64,000 bases of DNA from Jannaschia formosa (GTDB lineage: Bacteria > Pseudomonadota > Alphaproteobacteria > Rhodobacterales > Rhodobacteraceae). The notes under the pieces were generated by a model that made no database searches, was not told where the DNA came from, and saw only the letters and a program-made list of their open reading frames with translations. Position numbers and translations under genes: made by a program. Of this stretch, positions 18,272 through 27,268 are shown piece by piece (positions within the stretch are counted from its first letter, which is position 1; each line of letters opens with the position of its first letter). The stretch lies in contig NZ_QPLJ01000020.1 of the NCBI RefSeq assembly GCF_003340555.1, forward strand, positions 1 through 64,000, written 5' to 3'.

Positions 18272-20050
18272 TCACAACGGCCAGATCACCGGGATCAGCG
18301 CCGTCGAGACGAGCGCGACGATAACGTTCATGCCGATACCCACTTTGGCGAAGTCCGTAAACCTGTAGCCCCCCGGCCCGTAGACCAGCATGTTGGTCTG
18401 GTAACCGATGGGTGTCGAAAAGGCACAGCTGGCCCCGACCATAACCGCCACCACGAGGGGCCGCGGATCAACCCCCAGCGTCTGGCCCAGCGCGATGGCG
18501 ATCGGGGTCACGACCACCGCGACGGCGTTGTTCGAGACGACCTCGGTCAGGACCGAAGTCAGCAGGAACACCGCCAGCACAAGGAGCGGGCCGGGCAGGC
18601 CCGTCAGCAGCGGGGCCACGGCATCGACGATCATCTTGACGGCCCCCGAAGTCTCCAGCGCGGTGCCGACGGCCAGCATGGCGAAGATCATCGCCAGAAG
18701 GCGCCCGTCGACGAAGCCGAAGGCCTCGTCCGCGTCCACGCTGCGGGTCAGCAGGACGGCGACGGCGCCGATCACGGCCAGCGCGAAGATCGGTGCCACG
18801 CCCCAGGCCGACAACGCCACGATCCCTGCGACGGCGGCGACGGGCACCCAGAGCTTCTCGCGCCGGAAGGCGCGCTCGGTCGGGTGGTTGACCTCGACCA
18901 GGTTCTGGTCGGCGGCGAGCCGCGAGATGTCGTCCGCCGATCCTTCCAGCAGCAGCGTGTCGCCCACCCGCAGGAAGATCTCGTCGAGCTGGCCCGAGAT
19001 GTTCTTGTCCCGCCGGTGCAGCGCCAGCGGATAGACGCCGTAGCGCCGCCTGAGGCGCAGTGCGCCCAGACGGCGCCCGACCAGCTTCGCATCGGGGGTG
19101 ATGAGCACCTCGACCGTGGTCGTCTCGACCGCGCCGACCTGGTCGAGCCGCTTGAGCGACTTGTCGCGCTGCAGCGTCAGCAGCTCGGTCATGGGCGTCC
19201 GCAGCACCACGCGGTCGCCCACCTGAAGCGTCACCTCCTTGAGGTTGCGGCGCAGCGAGGCGTCCCCGCGCAGCACGTCGATGAGGCGCACGCCCTCGCG
19301 CTGGAACAGCTTCACGTCGGTCGCCTGCCGCCCGATCAGGTTGGACTCGGGCGGAATGACCGCCTCGGCAAAGAATTTGGCGCCGCGACGGTTGCCGAGG
19401 GTTGCGGCCATGGAACTGCGCTCCGGCAGGAAATGGCGCCCGATGAGATAGAGATAGCCGAGGCCCGCCAGTGCTACGGGGATGGCGAGCGGCGTGACCT
19501 CGAAGATGGTGAAGGGGGCGAGCCCGCGTTCCCGGGCCACCCCGTCGACCAGAAGGTTCGTCGAGGTTCCGATCAGCGTGATCATGCCCCCGAGGATCGA
19601 GGCGTAGCTGAGCGGGATCAGCAGCTTCGACGGCGCGATCCCCATCGAGACCGACAGCTGCACGAAGACGGGGATCATCACGACGACGACCGGCGTGTTG
19701 GCGACGAAGCCCGAGGCGAGCAGCACGAAACCCAGCAGGATGCCGATTCCCAGCCGGGGCCGCGTCTTCGTGCGCGCCTCGGCGAAGCGCGTGAACCAGT
19801 CGAGCGCCCCGGTCCGCACCAGCGCGCCCATCAGAAGGAACATCGCCGCGATGGTCCAGGGCGCGGGGTTGGACAGCACGGCCACCCCCGCCTCGTAGGG
19901 CAGGATGCCCGATATCAGCAGGAACGCGGCCCCGGCCATGGCCACGACCTCGGTCGGATAGGTCTCGCGCACGAAGAGGACGAGCATCGCCGCCAGCGTC
20001 GCCAGCGTGATCCAGGCCTCCGCCTGTTGCGGCAGGTCGATCCACGTCAT
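18272..20050 (-). CDS. SLC13-type anion permease with two TrkA-C domains
   Basis: A 592-residue inner-membrane transporter. N-terminal helices run from ITLATLAAMLVLFVRETYPT; the first half holds GFVANTPVVVVMIPVF and LIGTSTNLLVDGVARERG, the conserved SNT-type anion/Na motif of the DASS family. The middle, about residues 210-380, carries two cytoplasmic TrkA-C (RCK C) modules (LQVGDRVVLRTP, LRVGDTLLLEGSADDI). The C-terminal half repeats the transport fold with EVVSNNAVAVVVTPIAIALG and STPIGYQTNMLVYGPGGY. Substrate could be sulfate, dicarboxylate or another anion; sequence alone does not decide. The ATG at 20050 is the first with homology. Confidence 0.88.
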   Translation of the reverse strand: MTWIDLPQQAEAWITLATLAAMLVLFVRETYPTEVVAMAGAAFLLISGILPYEAGVAVLSNPAPWTIAAMFLLMGALVRTGALDWFTRFAEARTKTRPRLGIGILLGFVLLASGFVANTPVVVVMIPVFVQLSVSMGIAPSKLLIPLSYASILGGMITLIGTSTNLLVDGVARERGLAPFTIFEVTPLAIPVALAGLGYLYLIGRHFLPERSSMAATLGNRRGAKFFAEAVIPPESNLIGRQATDVKLFQREGVRLIDVLRGDASLRRNLKEVTLQVGDRVVLRTPMTELLTLQRDKSLKRLDQVGAVETTTVEVLITPDAKLVGRRLGALRLRRRYGVYPLALHRRDKNISGQLDEIFLRVGDTLLLEGSADDISRLAADQNLVEVNHPTERAFRREKLWVPVAAVAGIVALSAWGVAPIFALAVIGAVAVLLTRSVDADEAFGFVDGRLLAMIFAMLAVGTALETSGAVKMIVDAVAPLLTGLPGPLLVLAVFLLTSVLTEVVSNNAVAVVVTPIAIALGQTLGVDPRPLVVAVMVGASCAFSTPIGYQTNMLVYGPGGYRFTDFAKVGIGMNVIVALVSTALIPVIWPL

Positions 20051-20069
20051 CGCGGAACCCGGCCCTGTC

Positions 20070-20882
20070 TCATCCGGGGGAGGCCTGCGCCAGGCGCCCG
20101 CCGACCCGGACCGGCGCGACGGACCGCGCGAGGCCGGTGGCGTCGTCGGTTTCGACGAAGAGACCCGAGAGCGTGGCCTCGCCCCCCGCCGGCTCAAACC
20201 GGGCCTTGGTCATGCCGGTGACGAAGCGGCGCAGGGGCTCGGACTTCTCCATGCCGATGATCGAGTCGTAGTCGCCGCACATGCCCGCGTCGGTCTGATA
20301 GGCCGTTCCCCCCGGGAGGATCGTCGCATCCGCCGTCGGGACATGGGTATGGGTGCCCACTACCGCCGAGGCGCGGCCGTCACAGAAATGGCCCATCGCC
20401 ATCTTCTCGGAGGTCGCCTCGCAATGCATGTCGATCAGGATCGCGTCGACGGTCCGGCCCAGCACCTGCCCCTTCAGCAGCGCGTCGATCGGGGCGAAGG
20501 GGTCGTCATAGACCCGCGACATGAAGACCTGCCCCAGCACCTGCGCCACGAGCAGACGCCTGCCGCCGATCTCGTAGATCCGCGCCCCCCGGCCGGGGGC
20601 GGCCTTGGCGTAGTTGATCGGGCGGAGGATGCGCGGCTCCTGCTCGACGGCCTGCATCATGTCCTTCTGATCGAAAGCATGGTCGCCCAGCGTGATCACG
20701 TCGGCCCCGGCCTCGAAGAGATCCTTCGCCTGCGCCGCGTTCAGCCCGCGGCCCGAGGAGGCGTTCTCGCCGTTGACCACGACGGCATCCAGCCGCCACG
20801 CGGCGCGCAGCCCCGGCAACCGCTCCGCCACGGCGGTCCGGCCCGTCCGCCCCATAACATCGCCGAGAAAGAGAATACGCAT
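20070..20882 (-). CDS. YmdB-family metallophosphoesterase
   Basis: A 270-residue member of the TIGR00282/YmdB calcineurin-like phosphoesterases, which in Bacillus hydrolyse 2',3'-cyclic nucleotides. Visible metal-binding motifs: LFLGDVMGRTGR, VVNGENASSGRG, ITLGDHAFDQKDMM, DMHCEATSEK and GTHTHVPTADATILPGGT with YQTDAGMCG. Family length. It lies 20 bases upstream of the SLC13 gene on the same strand, so both are probably one transcript. The physiological role in alphaproteobacteria is unknown. Confidence 0.9.
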   Translation of the reverse strand: MRILFLGDVMGRTGRTAVAERLPGLRAAWRLDAVVVNGENASSGRGLNAAQAKDLFEAGADVITLGDHAFDQKDMMQAVEQEPRILRPINYAKAAPGRGARIYEIGGRRLLVAQVLGQVFMSRVYDDPFAPIDALLKGQVLGRTVDAILIDMHCEATSEKMAMGHFCDGRASAVVGTHTHVPTADATILPGGTAYQTDAGMCGDYDSIIGMEKSEPLRRFVTGMTKARFEPAGGEATLSGLFVETDDATGLARSVAPVRVGGRLAQASPG

Positions 20883-20985
20883 GGAGCGGGGGTTACGCGG
20901 CCCGCCGGGGACAGGGAAGGGATTTCGGCCAAATCTCCGGGCCGATCCTTTCCGGAAAGAGCGGCCGCCGGAGTTTCCAGCGAAA

Positions 20986-21011
20986 GGTCCGGCGGCATTT
21001 TCTGCCGGACC
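20986..21011 (-). terminator. Hairpin terminator of the truncated ABC permease gene
   Basis: GGTCCGGC and GCCGGACC form a perfect 8-base-pair stem around a 10-base loop, and on the minus strand the stem is followed by TTTCG. It lies 16 bases after the permease stop codon, where a terminator is expected. It appears to be the surviving end of the former ABC-transporter operon. Confidence 0.55.
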
Positions 21012-21026
21012 GCGGTGACTTGGCGA

Positions 21027-21259
21027 TCAGACTTTCACCGCACCGGCGGTAAGGCCCGACACGATCTGGCGCTGGAAGATCATGACCAGCAGGAACAGCG
21101 GCGCCGCGTTCGACACGGCCGCGGCCACCGCCTCGACCTGGTCGGTCGTCGCCGTCTCGCGGTTGAAATAGCCCGCGATGGCCGCGACCATCGTATGGTT
21201 CAACGCGCCAAGCAGCAGCGAGGTCACGAGGAAGTGGCTATAGGCCAGGGCCTTGTTGC
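21027..21259 (-). pseudogene. Carbohydrate ABC transporter permease, C-terminal remnant
   Basis: About 75 codons read LAYSHFLVTSLLLGALNHTM on to the end LFLLVMIFQRQIVSGLTAGA-VKV. The terminal pattern, hydrophobic helix then QR.IVSGLTAGAVKG, is the C-terminus of MalG/UgpE-type sugar permeases. The upstream 200 or so residues are absent: near 21260 the sequence becomes the flank of an IS5-family transposase, and no permease sequence resumes on the other side (22330-22546). So this is not a simple insertion but an insertion with loss of the adjoining operon. Confidence 0.8.
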
Positions 21260-22330
21260 GCGAAGCCTGCCCGGGATTCACATCGGGATTCCAGCGGCAT
21301 AGCTGGCTGGCATGTCCAAGCCTGTCCCGGCCCGCTACCGCACCCTGAACTGGTCTGCCTACAACGCATCGCTGCGTGAGCGTGGATCGCTGACTGTCTG
21401 GTTCGACCCTTCGACGCCTTGGCGGGCGGCGCCATCGGGGAAGCGCGGCGGCCAGCCGGTCTACAGCGCCGCCGCGATCCAGGCTTGCCTTGCGATCGAG
21501 GTCCTTTTTCGGCCTGCCGCTTCGCCAGGTGAGCCGGCACGGCGCCACCGGTCCGAGCCGGCCGGCGAACGGCTTCGTCGCGAGCCTTCTGAAGCTCGCG
21601 GGGTTCGACTGGCCGGTCCCGGATTTCTCGACGCTCTGCCGGCGGCAGAGGACGCTGGCTGTGCAATTGCCCTACCGTGGCAGCGGCGGCCCGTTGCACC
21701 TGCTCATCGACAGCACCGGCATCAAGGTTCGCGGAGAGGGCGAATGGCATGCACGCACGCATGGCGGCGTGCGCAGGCGGGTTTGGCGCAAGGTCCGTCT
21801 GGCCATGGACGAGGCGACCTTGAAGGTCCGTGCAGTCGAGATCACCGGCAGCGGCGTGGGCGATGCGCCCGTGTTGCCTGATCTGCTCGCCCAGATCCCC
21901 GAGGCCGAAGCAATCGCATCCGTCACAGCCGACGGCGCCTACGACACTCGCGGCTGCCGCGACGCCATCGCGAACCGAGGCGCAGACGCGCTCGCCTTTG
22001 TGCTTGAACCGATGGCGCACAAGGCTCGCTCCCACCCAGGCGCAACGCCAAGCCTTGGAAGAAGGAGAGCCCCGGGGCGGCAGGCAGGAACGAGGCCCTG
22101 CGCGCCATCAAGCGCCTCGGCAGGACTATCTGGCGACACTGGAGCGGCTATCACCGCCGAAGCCGCGCCGAAACAAAGATGAACTGCATGAAGCTGCTCG
22201 GCCAGAAGCCCATGGCCCGAGACTTCCATCGCCAGACCGCAGAGCTCCAAGGCCGCATCGCCATCCTGAACCGCTTCACTACCCCCGGCATCCCCGTCAC
22301 AGAACCTGTACTCTGAGCCGCTCCGGGTAA
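21260..22330 (+). mobile_element. IS5-family insertion sequence, decayed
   Basis: The element carries one transposase gene with two frame disruptions (see next entry). Its left limit is set where permease coding sequence ends (about 21260) and its right limit shortly after the transposase stop. I could not find a matching pair of terminal repeats or a target duplication by eye, consistent with decay or with deletion from one end. It is non-autonomous. Confidence 0.7.
21312..22316 (+). pseudogene. IS5-family transposase, two frame disruptions
   Basis: Starts MSKPVPARYRTLNWSAYNAS, with WFDPSTPWRAAPSGKRGGQP in the first frame. The frame breaks at the T5 run 21505-21509, where CTTTTTCGGCCTG would restore FGLPLRQV if one T were removed. 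The second frame holds the catalytic parts: PDFSTLCRRQRTL, LIDSTGIKVRGEGEWH (first Asp) and TADGAYDTRGCRD (second Asp). A second break between about 21995 and 22041 returns to the first frame for RNEALRAIKRLGR, WSGYHRRSRAETKMNCMK (Glu region) and a normal C-terminus LNRFTTPGIPVTEPVL. About 39 extra bases follow LRQV compared with usual relatives. It cannot yield a full transposase. Confidence 0.85.
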
Positions 22331-22546
22331 GGGGGAACTCAGCCTCCAGGCGTTCCGGACAACAAGGCCAGCGTCGCCCGTGGAGCATCTCTGCATCATT
22401 TTCCTCGACTCAATGCCGCCCCCTTCAGCGATCAAGGGAGGCGGAGCGCCGGGTCAAATCCGACAAGGACGCAGCGGAGGGTTCTGAGCAATCCGCGACA
22501 AGACCCGCCCCCGCCGCCGCACCACGCGGGTCCGAACGGGCGCCGG

Positions 22547-23527
22547 TCATTCCCCGGCGAGCAGCATCCCCTCGCGGGTCTCGTCCGGCAAGGGCTGACG
22601 GCCGGCGGGGGGCTTGCCGCCTACCTCCTTCAGGCGGGCCAGGGCGTCGTTCAGGCGGCGGCGCGCGGCGGCGGAGCGGGTGCGGTCCCACATCGTACCG
22701 GCGAAGACGGCCTGCAGCCAGGGCCTGCGCATCGCGTCCAGCTTGCGCAGCACGTTCGAGAGCCAGACCTCGTCGCGATGCCGCGCCCGCCAGAGCCGCG
22801 CGAAGCGCAGGGGCGTCAGGCTTCCCTCCTCGGCTCCGGCGACGAGATCGTCGAGGATCCCCATCGCCTCCAGCCGCGCACCGAGGCGCGGGCCGCCGTG
22901 CCGGGCCTTCAGATGCACCACATGGTCGCCCCGGAAGAGGCTGGCATGCATCGCGTCCGCCGCCTCGGTCGGGTCGGTGACGAGGTAGACGCGCGCCGCC
23001 GCGTCGACCATGTCGGGCGCGTAGCCGTAGCGCGGTCCGAAGGCGAGCGAGCGGTCGCCTCGGAACCGATGCTCCCACGGGGTCTCCTCCGGGTCGAGCG
23101 TGGCGAAGGGCGCGCAGAGGAACACGGTGGCGCCGGGGGCCGCGACCGAGAAGGCGGCGGCGGCATATCCCTTCACCCCGGCGCCCGCGAAGATCACCCT
23201 GTCGTAGCCGTCGAAGAAGCCGCCATCGGTCAGGTCGTCGAAGAAGTCGAACACTGCATCGTCCCGGAACCAGGTCCGCCCGCGCGAGATCAGCGTCAGG
23301 GTCGACCAGCCGCGCTTGCCTGCGATGCCCGCCGACCACGGCTCCGCCGACCTGCGGCGCAGAAGCGGGGCAAGCGCCTCGAACTCGACCAGCAGGGTGT
23401 CGCCCCGGGGCCGGAACATCGCGAGATGCTTCGGGCCCAGCTCTTCCAGCCAGCCATCGTCGCCGAGCTGCCCGCGCAGCGGCGCGAGCGGATCGGTCGA
23501 GGCCGATTCGGGGCGAGAGGCAGGCAT
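22547..23527 (-). CDS. Conserved protein annotated in relatives as PAPS-reductase-like
   Basis: A 326-residue protein. Its core DRVIFAGAGVKGYAAAAFSV and APGATVFLCAPFATLDPEE has a Rossmann/hydrolase-like look, and the C-terminal half is helical and Arg-rich (RFARLWRARHRDEVWLSNVL). Roseobacter relatives are, from memory, often labelled phosphoadenosine phosphosulfate reductase, but I see no PAPS-reductase signature (no ECGLH). It starts divergently, 173 bases away from two glycosyltransferase genes, an arrangement that suggests shared control and perhaps a role in a surface glycan. Function unknown. Confidence 0.6.
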   Translation of the reverse strand: MPASRPESASTDPLAPLRGQLGDDGWLEELGPKHLAMFRPRGDTLLVEFEALAPLLRRRSAEPWSAGIAGKRGWSTLTLISRGRTWFRDDAVFDFFDDLTDGGFFDGYDRVIFAGAGVKGYAAAAFSVAAPGATVFLCAPFATLDPEETPWEHRFRGDRSLAFGPRYGYAPDMVDAAARVYLVTDPTEAADAMHASLFRGDHVVHLKARHGGPRLGARLEAMGILDDLVAGAEEGSLTPLRFARLWRARHRDEVWLSNVLRKLDAMRRPWLQAVFAGTMWDRTRSAAARRRLNDALARLKEVGGKPPAGRQPLPDETREGMLLAGE

Positions 23528-23700
23528 GGCGTATCCTCCGACTTAGGGACCGTCCCCGGAACATAGCCCCAGAAGGATTAACATTCCGGCACAAAATTGC
23601 CCCTATTCCTAGATACCGTCGGTCCATTGTCGCCGCCCGGGCGACGGTCGCGGGCCGCCCCCTGCATCGTCGCCCCGAACGGACCGGAGCCGCGCCCATC

Positions 23701-24789
23701 ATGCCCCAATCGGTGACCAGATCTGAAGCTAAGGGCGAGCCCTCGCCTGATATCGTCGTCGTCACCTGCCTGCGCGACGAGGGGCCCTACGTCACCGACT
23801 GGATCGCCCATCTGAAGGCGCTCGGGGTACGCCGGATGCTAGCCTATACCAACGACTGCGCCGACGGCAGCGAGCGGCTGCTCGACGCGCTCGCCCCCGC
23901 GGGCGTGATCCATGTTCCGCAGGGCGCCTGCCGTGGCCTGGAGGGGCCGGCGCCGCAATGGCGCGCTCTGCGCGCCGCCTGGGCGCATCCGGCGGTGCAG
24001 GAGGCGGACTGGCTGCTGCATCTCGACGTCGACGAATGGATCGCCCTGACCGGCCCGGCACGCCTGCCCGACCTGATCGACGCCTGCGGCGATGCGCAGG
24101 CGATCGCGCTGCCCTGGCGGCTCTTCGGCTGCGACGGGCGATTCGAGCCGGGCGAGGGCATGGTGCCCGAACGCTTCACCCGCGCCGCGCCCGAGGCGAT
24201 GGCCTTCCCGGCGCTCGGCTCCTTCTTCAAGACGCTGTTCCGGCGTGACGGCCCCTTCACCGGCTTCGGCATCCACCGGCCGGAGCAGATCGCCCCGCCC
24301 GTCTTCGCCGACGAAACCGGCCGCCCCGACGCGGCGCTGGCCCGCGCGCCCGGCCGCATCCTGCTGTGGCGGGGGGGCGACCCGGTGCCGGGCCGGCTGG
24401 TGCAACTCAACCATTACTCGATACGGTCGATCCACGAGTTCCTGGTGAAGCGCGGGCGCGGGCTGCCCAACCATACGGGCAAGGAGATCGACCTGACCTA
24501 CTGGGTGGAGCGGAACTTCAACGCCGTGCGCTGCCGTGCGATCGAGCCGCTGCTGCCGGTCGTGCGCGGCGTGGCCGAGGGCCTGCGGGCGCTGGACGGC
24601 GTCGCCGAAGCGGAAGCGCAGAGCCGGGCGTGGCATGCCGCCGCGCTGGAGGCCGTGCTGGCCAAGCCCGAGGGCGCCGCGCTCTGCGGACGGCTGGTCT
24701 TGGCCGCAGGCAGTGTCGCGCCGGAGCCGAGGCTCGGACGCCATCTGATCGCGCTGCGCCGCGCGGCGCTGGCGGGGCGCCGCGCATGA
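23701..24789 (+). CDS. Family 2 glycosyltransferase (Glyco_tranf_2_4 type)
   Basis: A 362-residue protein. The donor-binding start VVVTCLRDEGPYVTDWIAHL, LAYTNDCADGSERLLDAL, the metal-binding DVDEWIAL and LPWRLFGCDGRFEPGEG are the pattern of DUF/GT2 proteins common in roseobacters. Further on, HRPEQIAPPVF and LVQLNHYSIRSIHEFLVKRGRG are also conserved. No membrane segment. Its stop overlaps the next glycosyltransferase start (ATGA). Acceptor and sugar are unknown; cell-surface polysaccharide is the likely product. Confidence 0.88.
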   Translation: MPQSVTRSEAKGEPSPDIVVVTCLRDEGPYVTDWIAHLKALGVRRMLAYTNDCADGSERLLDALAPAGVIHVPQGACRGLEGPAPQWRALRAAWAHPAVQEADWLLHLDVDEWIALTGPARLPDLIDACGDAQAIALPWRLFGCDGRFEPGEGMVPERFTRAAPEAMAFPALGSFFKTLFRRDGPFTGFGIHRPEQIAPPVFADETGRPDAALARAPGRILLWRGGDPVPGRLVQLNHYSIRSIHEFLVKRGRGLPNHTGKEIDLTYWVERNFNAVRCRAIEPLLPVVRGVAEGLRALDGVAEAEAQSRAWHAAALEAVLAKPEGAALCGRLVLAAGSVAPEPRLGRHLIALRRAALAGRRA

Positions 24790-27014
24790 TCCTGCGCCGC
24801 GCGCTCTGCGGGGTGTCGCTGCCCGGCTGCGACGTGCTCGACGCCCAGGCCGGGCCGCCCGGTGCCGACGGGCGGCGCGAGGTGCGGCTGTTCCTTTCCG
24901 GGGCGATAGACCCCGACGCCCTCGTCGCGAGAAAGGGGCTCGTGCCGCGGCAGGTCGTGGTCCTCGGGTCGTCCATGGTGCTGCGTGCGGAGTGGGACGG
25001 GCAGGGGGCGTTGCCGCTCCTGCTGGGGCGCGCGACGGACTCCCTGGACTGGGCCGCGCCGGAGCCCGGGCTGCTTGCCGGGCGCCATGTCCTGATGGCG
25101 ACCCGCAACGGCGAATCCGACTCCCTGGTGGCGGACTGGCTGGCCTGGCACGTCGCGCGGCACGGGGTCCAGGGCGCCGTGATCCTCGACCGGCAGCGGC
25201 CCGGCGAGCCCGGCCTGAAACTGGCCGACGCGCCTTGTCCCGTGATCGTCGTAACCTCGCCGCTTCCCCTCGGCCTTGCGGAGCCGTCGGAACGGTCGGC
25301 CCAAACCGCCCCCGACGCGCCGGGACGGGACCGGATGCCGCCGCTGCCGGACGACCCCTGGACCTCGCGGCTGGGACGCCTCGCGGTGCTGGAGGCGCTG
25401 CGCTGGCGTTTCCTCGGCGCCGTGCGCGGCGTGGCCTGGCTGGACGTCTCGGACCTGCTCGCGCCCGAGGCCGATCTCTGGCCGCGGCTGGCGGAGGCGC
25501 CGTCCGGCGTCGTCGCGCTGGCCGGGCGGCGCGTCTACCCGTGGCGCGTCCGCGACGGTGCGGCGCCTGCCTTCGGCGACCATGTCTGCGCCCCGTTCGA
25601 GCCGATGGGCGGCAATCGCCGCTGGGCCGCCGCCCCGGCGCGCCTGCCCGAGTCGGCGGCCTTCCGGATGGTCCGCGTCGGCAAGCTGGAGCCCGATCCC
25701 GGCCCGCCCGTCCCCTTCCTGCGGGCTATGGCCGCGCGCCACAACGAGGCCGGCGACGCCCCGCTCGCCCCCAAGGCAGCGCTCCGGCTCGACGAAGGAC
25801 TGCTGACCTTGGCCCGCGAGGGTTTCGGCCACGAGCCCGTGCTGCCGCCGAGCCCGGACGCCGAAGCGCTCGCGCCGCGCCTTCCGGCGTCGCTGCCGGG
25901 CCGCACCGCCATCGTGACCTGCATGCGCAACGAGGGGCCCTTCATCCTCGACTGGCTCGCCCATCACCGGGCCATCGGCGTGGACGACGTGCTGGTCTAC
26001 ACGAACGACTGCACCGACGGGACCGACAGGCTTCTGGACCTGCTCCAGGATCACGGAATCGTCCAGCACCGGGCCAACCCCTTCCCCGGCACCGGGCTGA
26101 AGCCGCAGCACGCCGCGCTCGCCGCCGCCGAGGAGGAGCGGGTGATCGCCCGCGCCGGCTGGGTGATCTCGATGGACGTGGACGAGTTCCTGAATGTCCA
26201 TGTCGGGGAGGGACGCCTCGCCGACCTCTATGCCGCGGTCGGCGATGCGAACATGATCTCCGCCACCTGGCGGCTGTTCGGCAATGCCGATCTCGGGACC
26301 TACGAGGATCTCCCCGTGCCGCTTCGCTTCGACCGCTGCGCGCCGAAGATGACGCGCAAGCCGCACCAGGCCTGGGGGTTCAAGACGCTGGCCCGGAACC
26401 TCGGCATCTACCGAAAGCTGGGCGTGCACCGCCCGAAGGGGTTGCAGCCCGAGATGTGGGATCGGGTGCAATGGGTCAACGGGTCGGGCGCGCGGATGCC
26501 GCGCGCGATGCTGCGCACAGGCTGGCGCTCGACGGTCGAAACCGTGGGCTACGACCTCGTTACGCTGAACCACTACGCGGTGCGCGACGCCGAGAGCTTC
26601 CTCGTCAAGCGGGACAGGGGCCGGGTGAACCATGTCGACCGGGACCAGGGGCTGGGCTACTGGTTCCGGATGAACAACAACGCGGAGCGGGACAGCTCGC
26701 TGCACCGCGCGTTGCCCGCGATGGCGGCGGAGGTCGCGGCGCTGAAGGCTCTGCCCGGCGTCGCCGCGCAGCACGAGGCCAGCGTCGCCGCGCACCGCGC
26801 CAAGATCTCCGAACTCCGGGCGCGGCCGGACTATGCCGCGCTCCACGCCGCGCTGACGTCGGAGCGGATGAGACGGCTGAGCCGGATGCACGGGGCCTTC
26901 GGCGCGAACGTCTTCCTCGCCGGGCCGGATGCGGTGCCCGACGACGTCGTCTTCGGAGACCATCCGCCGGACTTCTTCTGGACTCTGGGCGAGGTGGGCG
27001 AGACGGCGCATTGA
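24786..27014 (+). CDS. Two-headed family 2 glycosyltransferase with degenerate first domain
   Basis: A 742-residue protein, about twice the usual length. Residues roughly 365-690 form a canonical GT2 domain: AIVTCMRNEGPFILDWLAHH, VYTNDCTDGTDRLLDLLQ, SMDVDEFLNVHVG, ATWRLFGNADLGTYEDLP, HRPKGLQPEMWD and TLNHYAVRDAESFLVKRDRG. Residues about 95-330 look like a second, worn copy: VLMATRNGESDSLVADWLAW followed by HVARHG matches the opening of the domain, but YTNDC and DVDEF are missing (only AWLDVSDLLAPEADLWPRL remains in place). The first domain may bind a partner or substrate rather than catalyse. Start ATG at 24786 overlaps the upstream glycosyltransferase stop. Confidence 0.8.
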   Translation: MILRRALCGVSLPGCDVLDAQAGPPGADGRREVRLFLSGAIDPDALVARKGLVPRQVVVLGSSMVLRAEWDGQGALPLLLGRATDSLDWAAPEPGLLAGRHVLMATRNGESDSLVADWLAWHVARHGVQGAVILDRQRPGEPGLKLADAPCPVIVVTSPLPLGLAEPSERSAQTAPDAPGRDRMPPLPDDPWTSRLGRLAVLEALRWRFLGAVRGVAWLDVSDLLAPEADLWPRLAEAPSGVVALAGRRVYPWRVRDGAAPAFGDHVCAPFEPMGGNRRWAAAPARLPESAAFRMVRVGKLEPDPGPPVPFLRAMAARHNEAGDAPLAPKAALRLDEGLLTLAREGFGHEPVLPPSPDAEALAPRLPASLPGRTAIVTCMRNEGPFILDWLAHHRAIGVDDVLVYTNDCTDGTDRLLDLLQDHGIVQHRANPFPGTGLKPQHAALAAAEEERVIARAGWVISMDVDEFLNVHVGEGRLADLYAAVGDANMISATWRLFGNADLGTYEDLPVPLRFDRCAPKMTRKPHQAWGFKTLARNLGIYRKLGVHRPKGLQPEMWDRVQWVNGSGARMPRAMLRTGWRSTVETVGYDLVTLNHYAVRDAESFLVKRDRGRVNHVDRDQGLGYWFRMNNNAERDSSLHRALPAMAAEVAALKALPGVAAQHEASVAAHRAKISELRARPDYAALHAALTSERMRRLSRMHGAFGANVFLAGPDAVPDDVVFGDHPPDFFWTLGEVGETAH

Positions 27015-27218
27015 CCGCCTGAGGCTTGTTTCCGACCGGCGAACGGGCTGACGGGGCGAGACCGGGGACCGGCCGCCGGGCCCGAGCAGGATGTCCGGCT
27101 GGAAGAATGAGAGGGCGTCAGGCTTGACTTGCTGAGAGGGAAGAGGGTGTGCGGATGCGCGGGAGTCTTTAGCGGCAGACGGTGATGGGGGCCCGCAAGG
27201 GCGCGGACTGGGTTCGGC

Positions 27219-27239
27219 CTTCCGCGACCTTCGCGGAAG
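27219..27239. terminator. Hairpin between convergent genes, possible bidirectional terminator
   Basis: CTTCCGCGA-CCT-TCGCGGAAG is a perfect 9-base-pair stem with a 3-base loop. It lies in the 254-base gap between the glycosyltransferase operon (ends 27014) and the convergent gene ending at 27269. There is no T run on either side, so it may slow polymerase or stabilise 3' ends rather than terminate alone. Nothing else is seen in this gap. Confidence 0.45.
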
Positions 27240-27268
27240 ATCCTGACCCGAGGACCTGTTCCGACTGT

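Noticed and set aside
22151-22435. A 94-codon minus-strand open frame covering the end of the IS5 remnant
   Set aside because: It overlaps the transposase C-terminus in antisense and has no family resemblance or ribosome site.
24498-27011. An 837-codon minus-strand open frame opposite the two-headed glycosyltransferase
   Set aside because: Shadow frame; it ends in Arg/Ser/Pro-rich sequence and spans both real glycosyltransferase genes.
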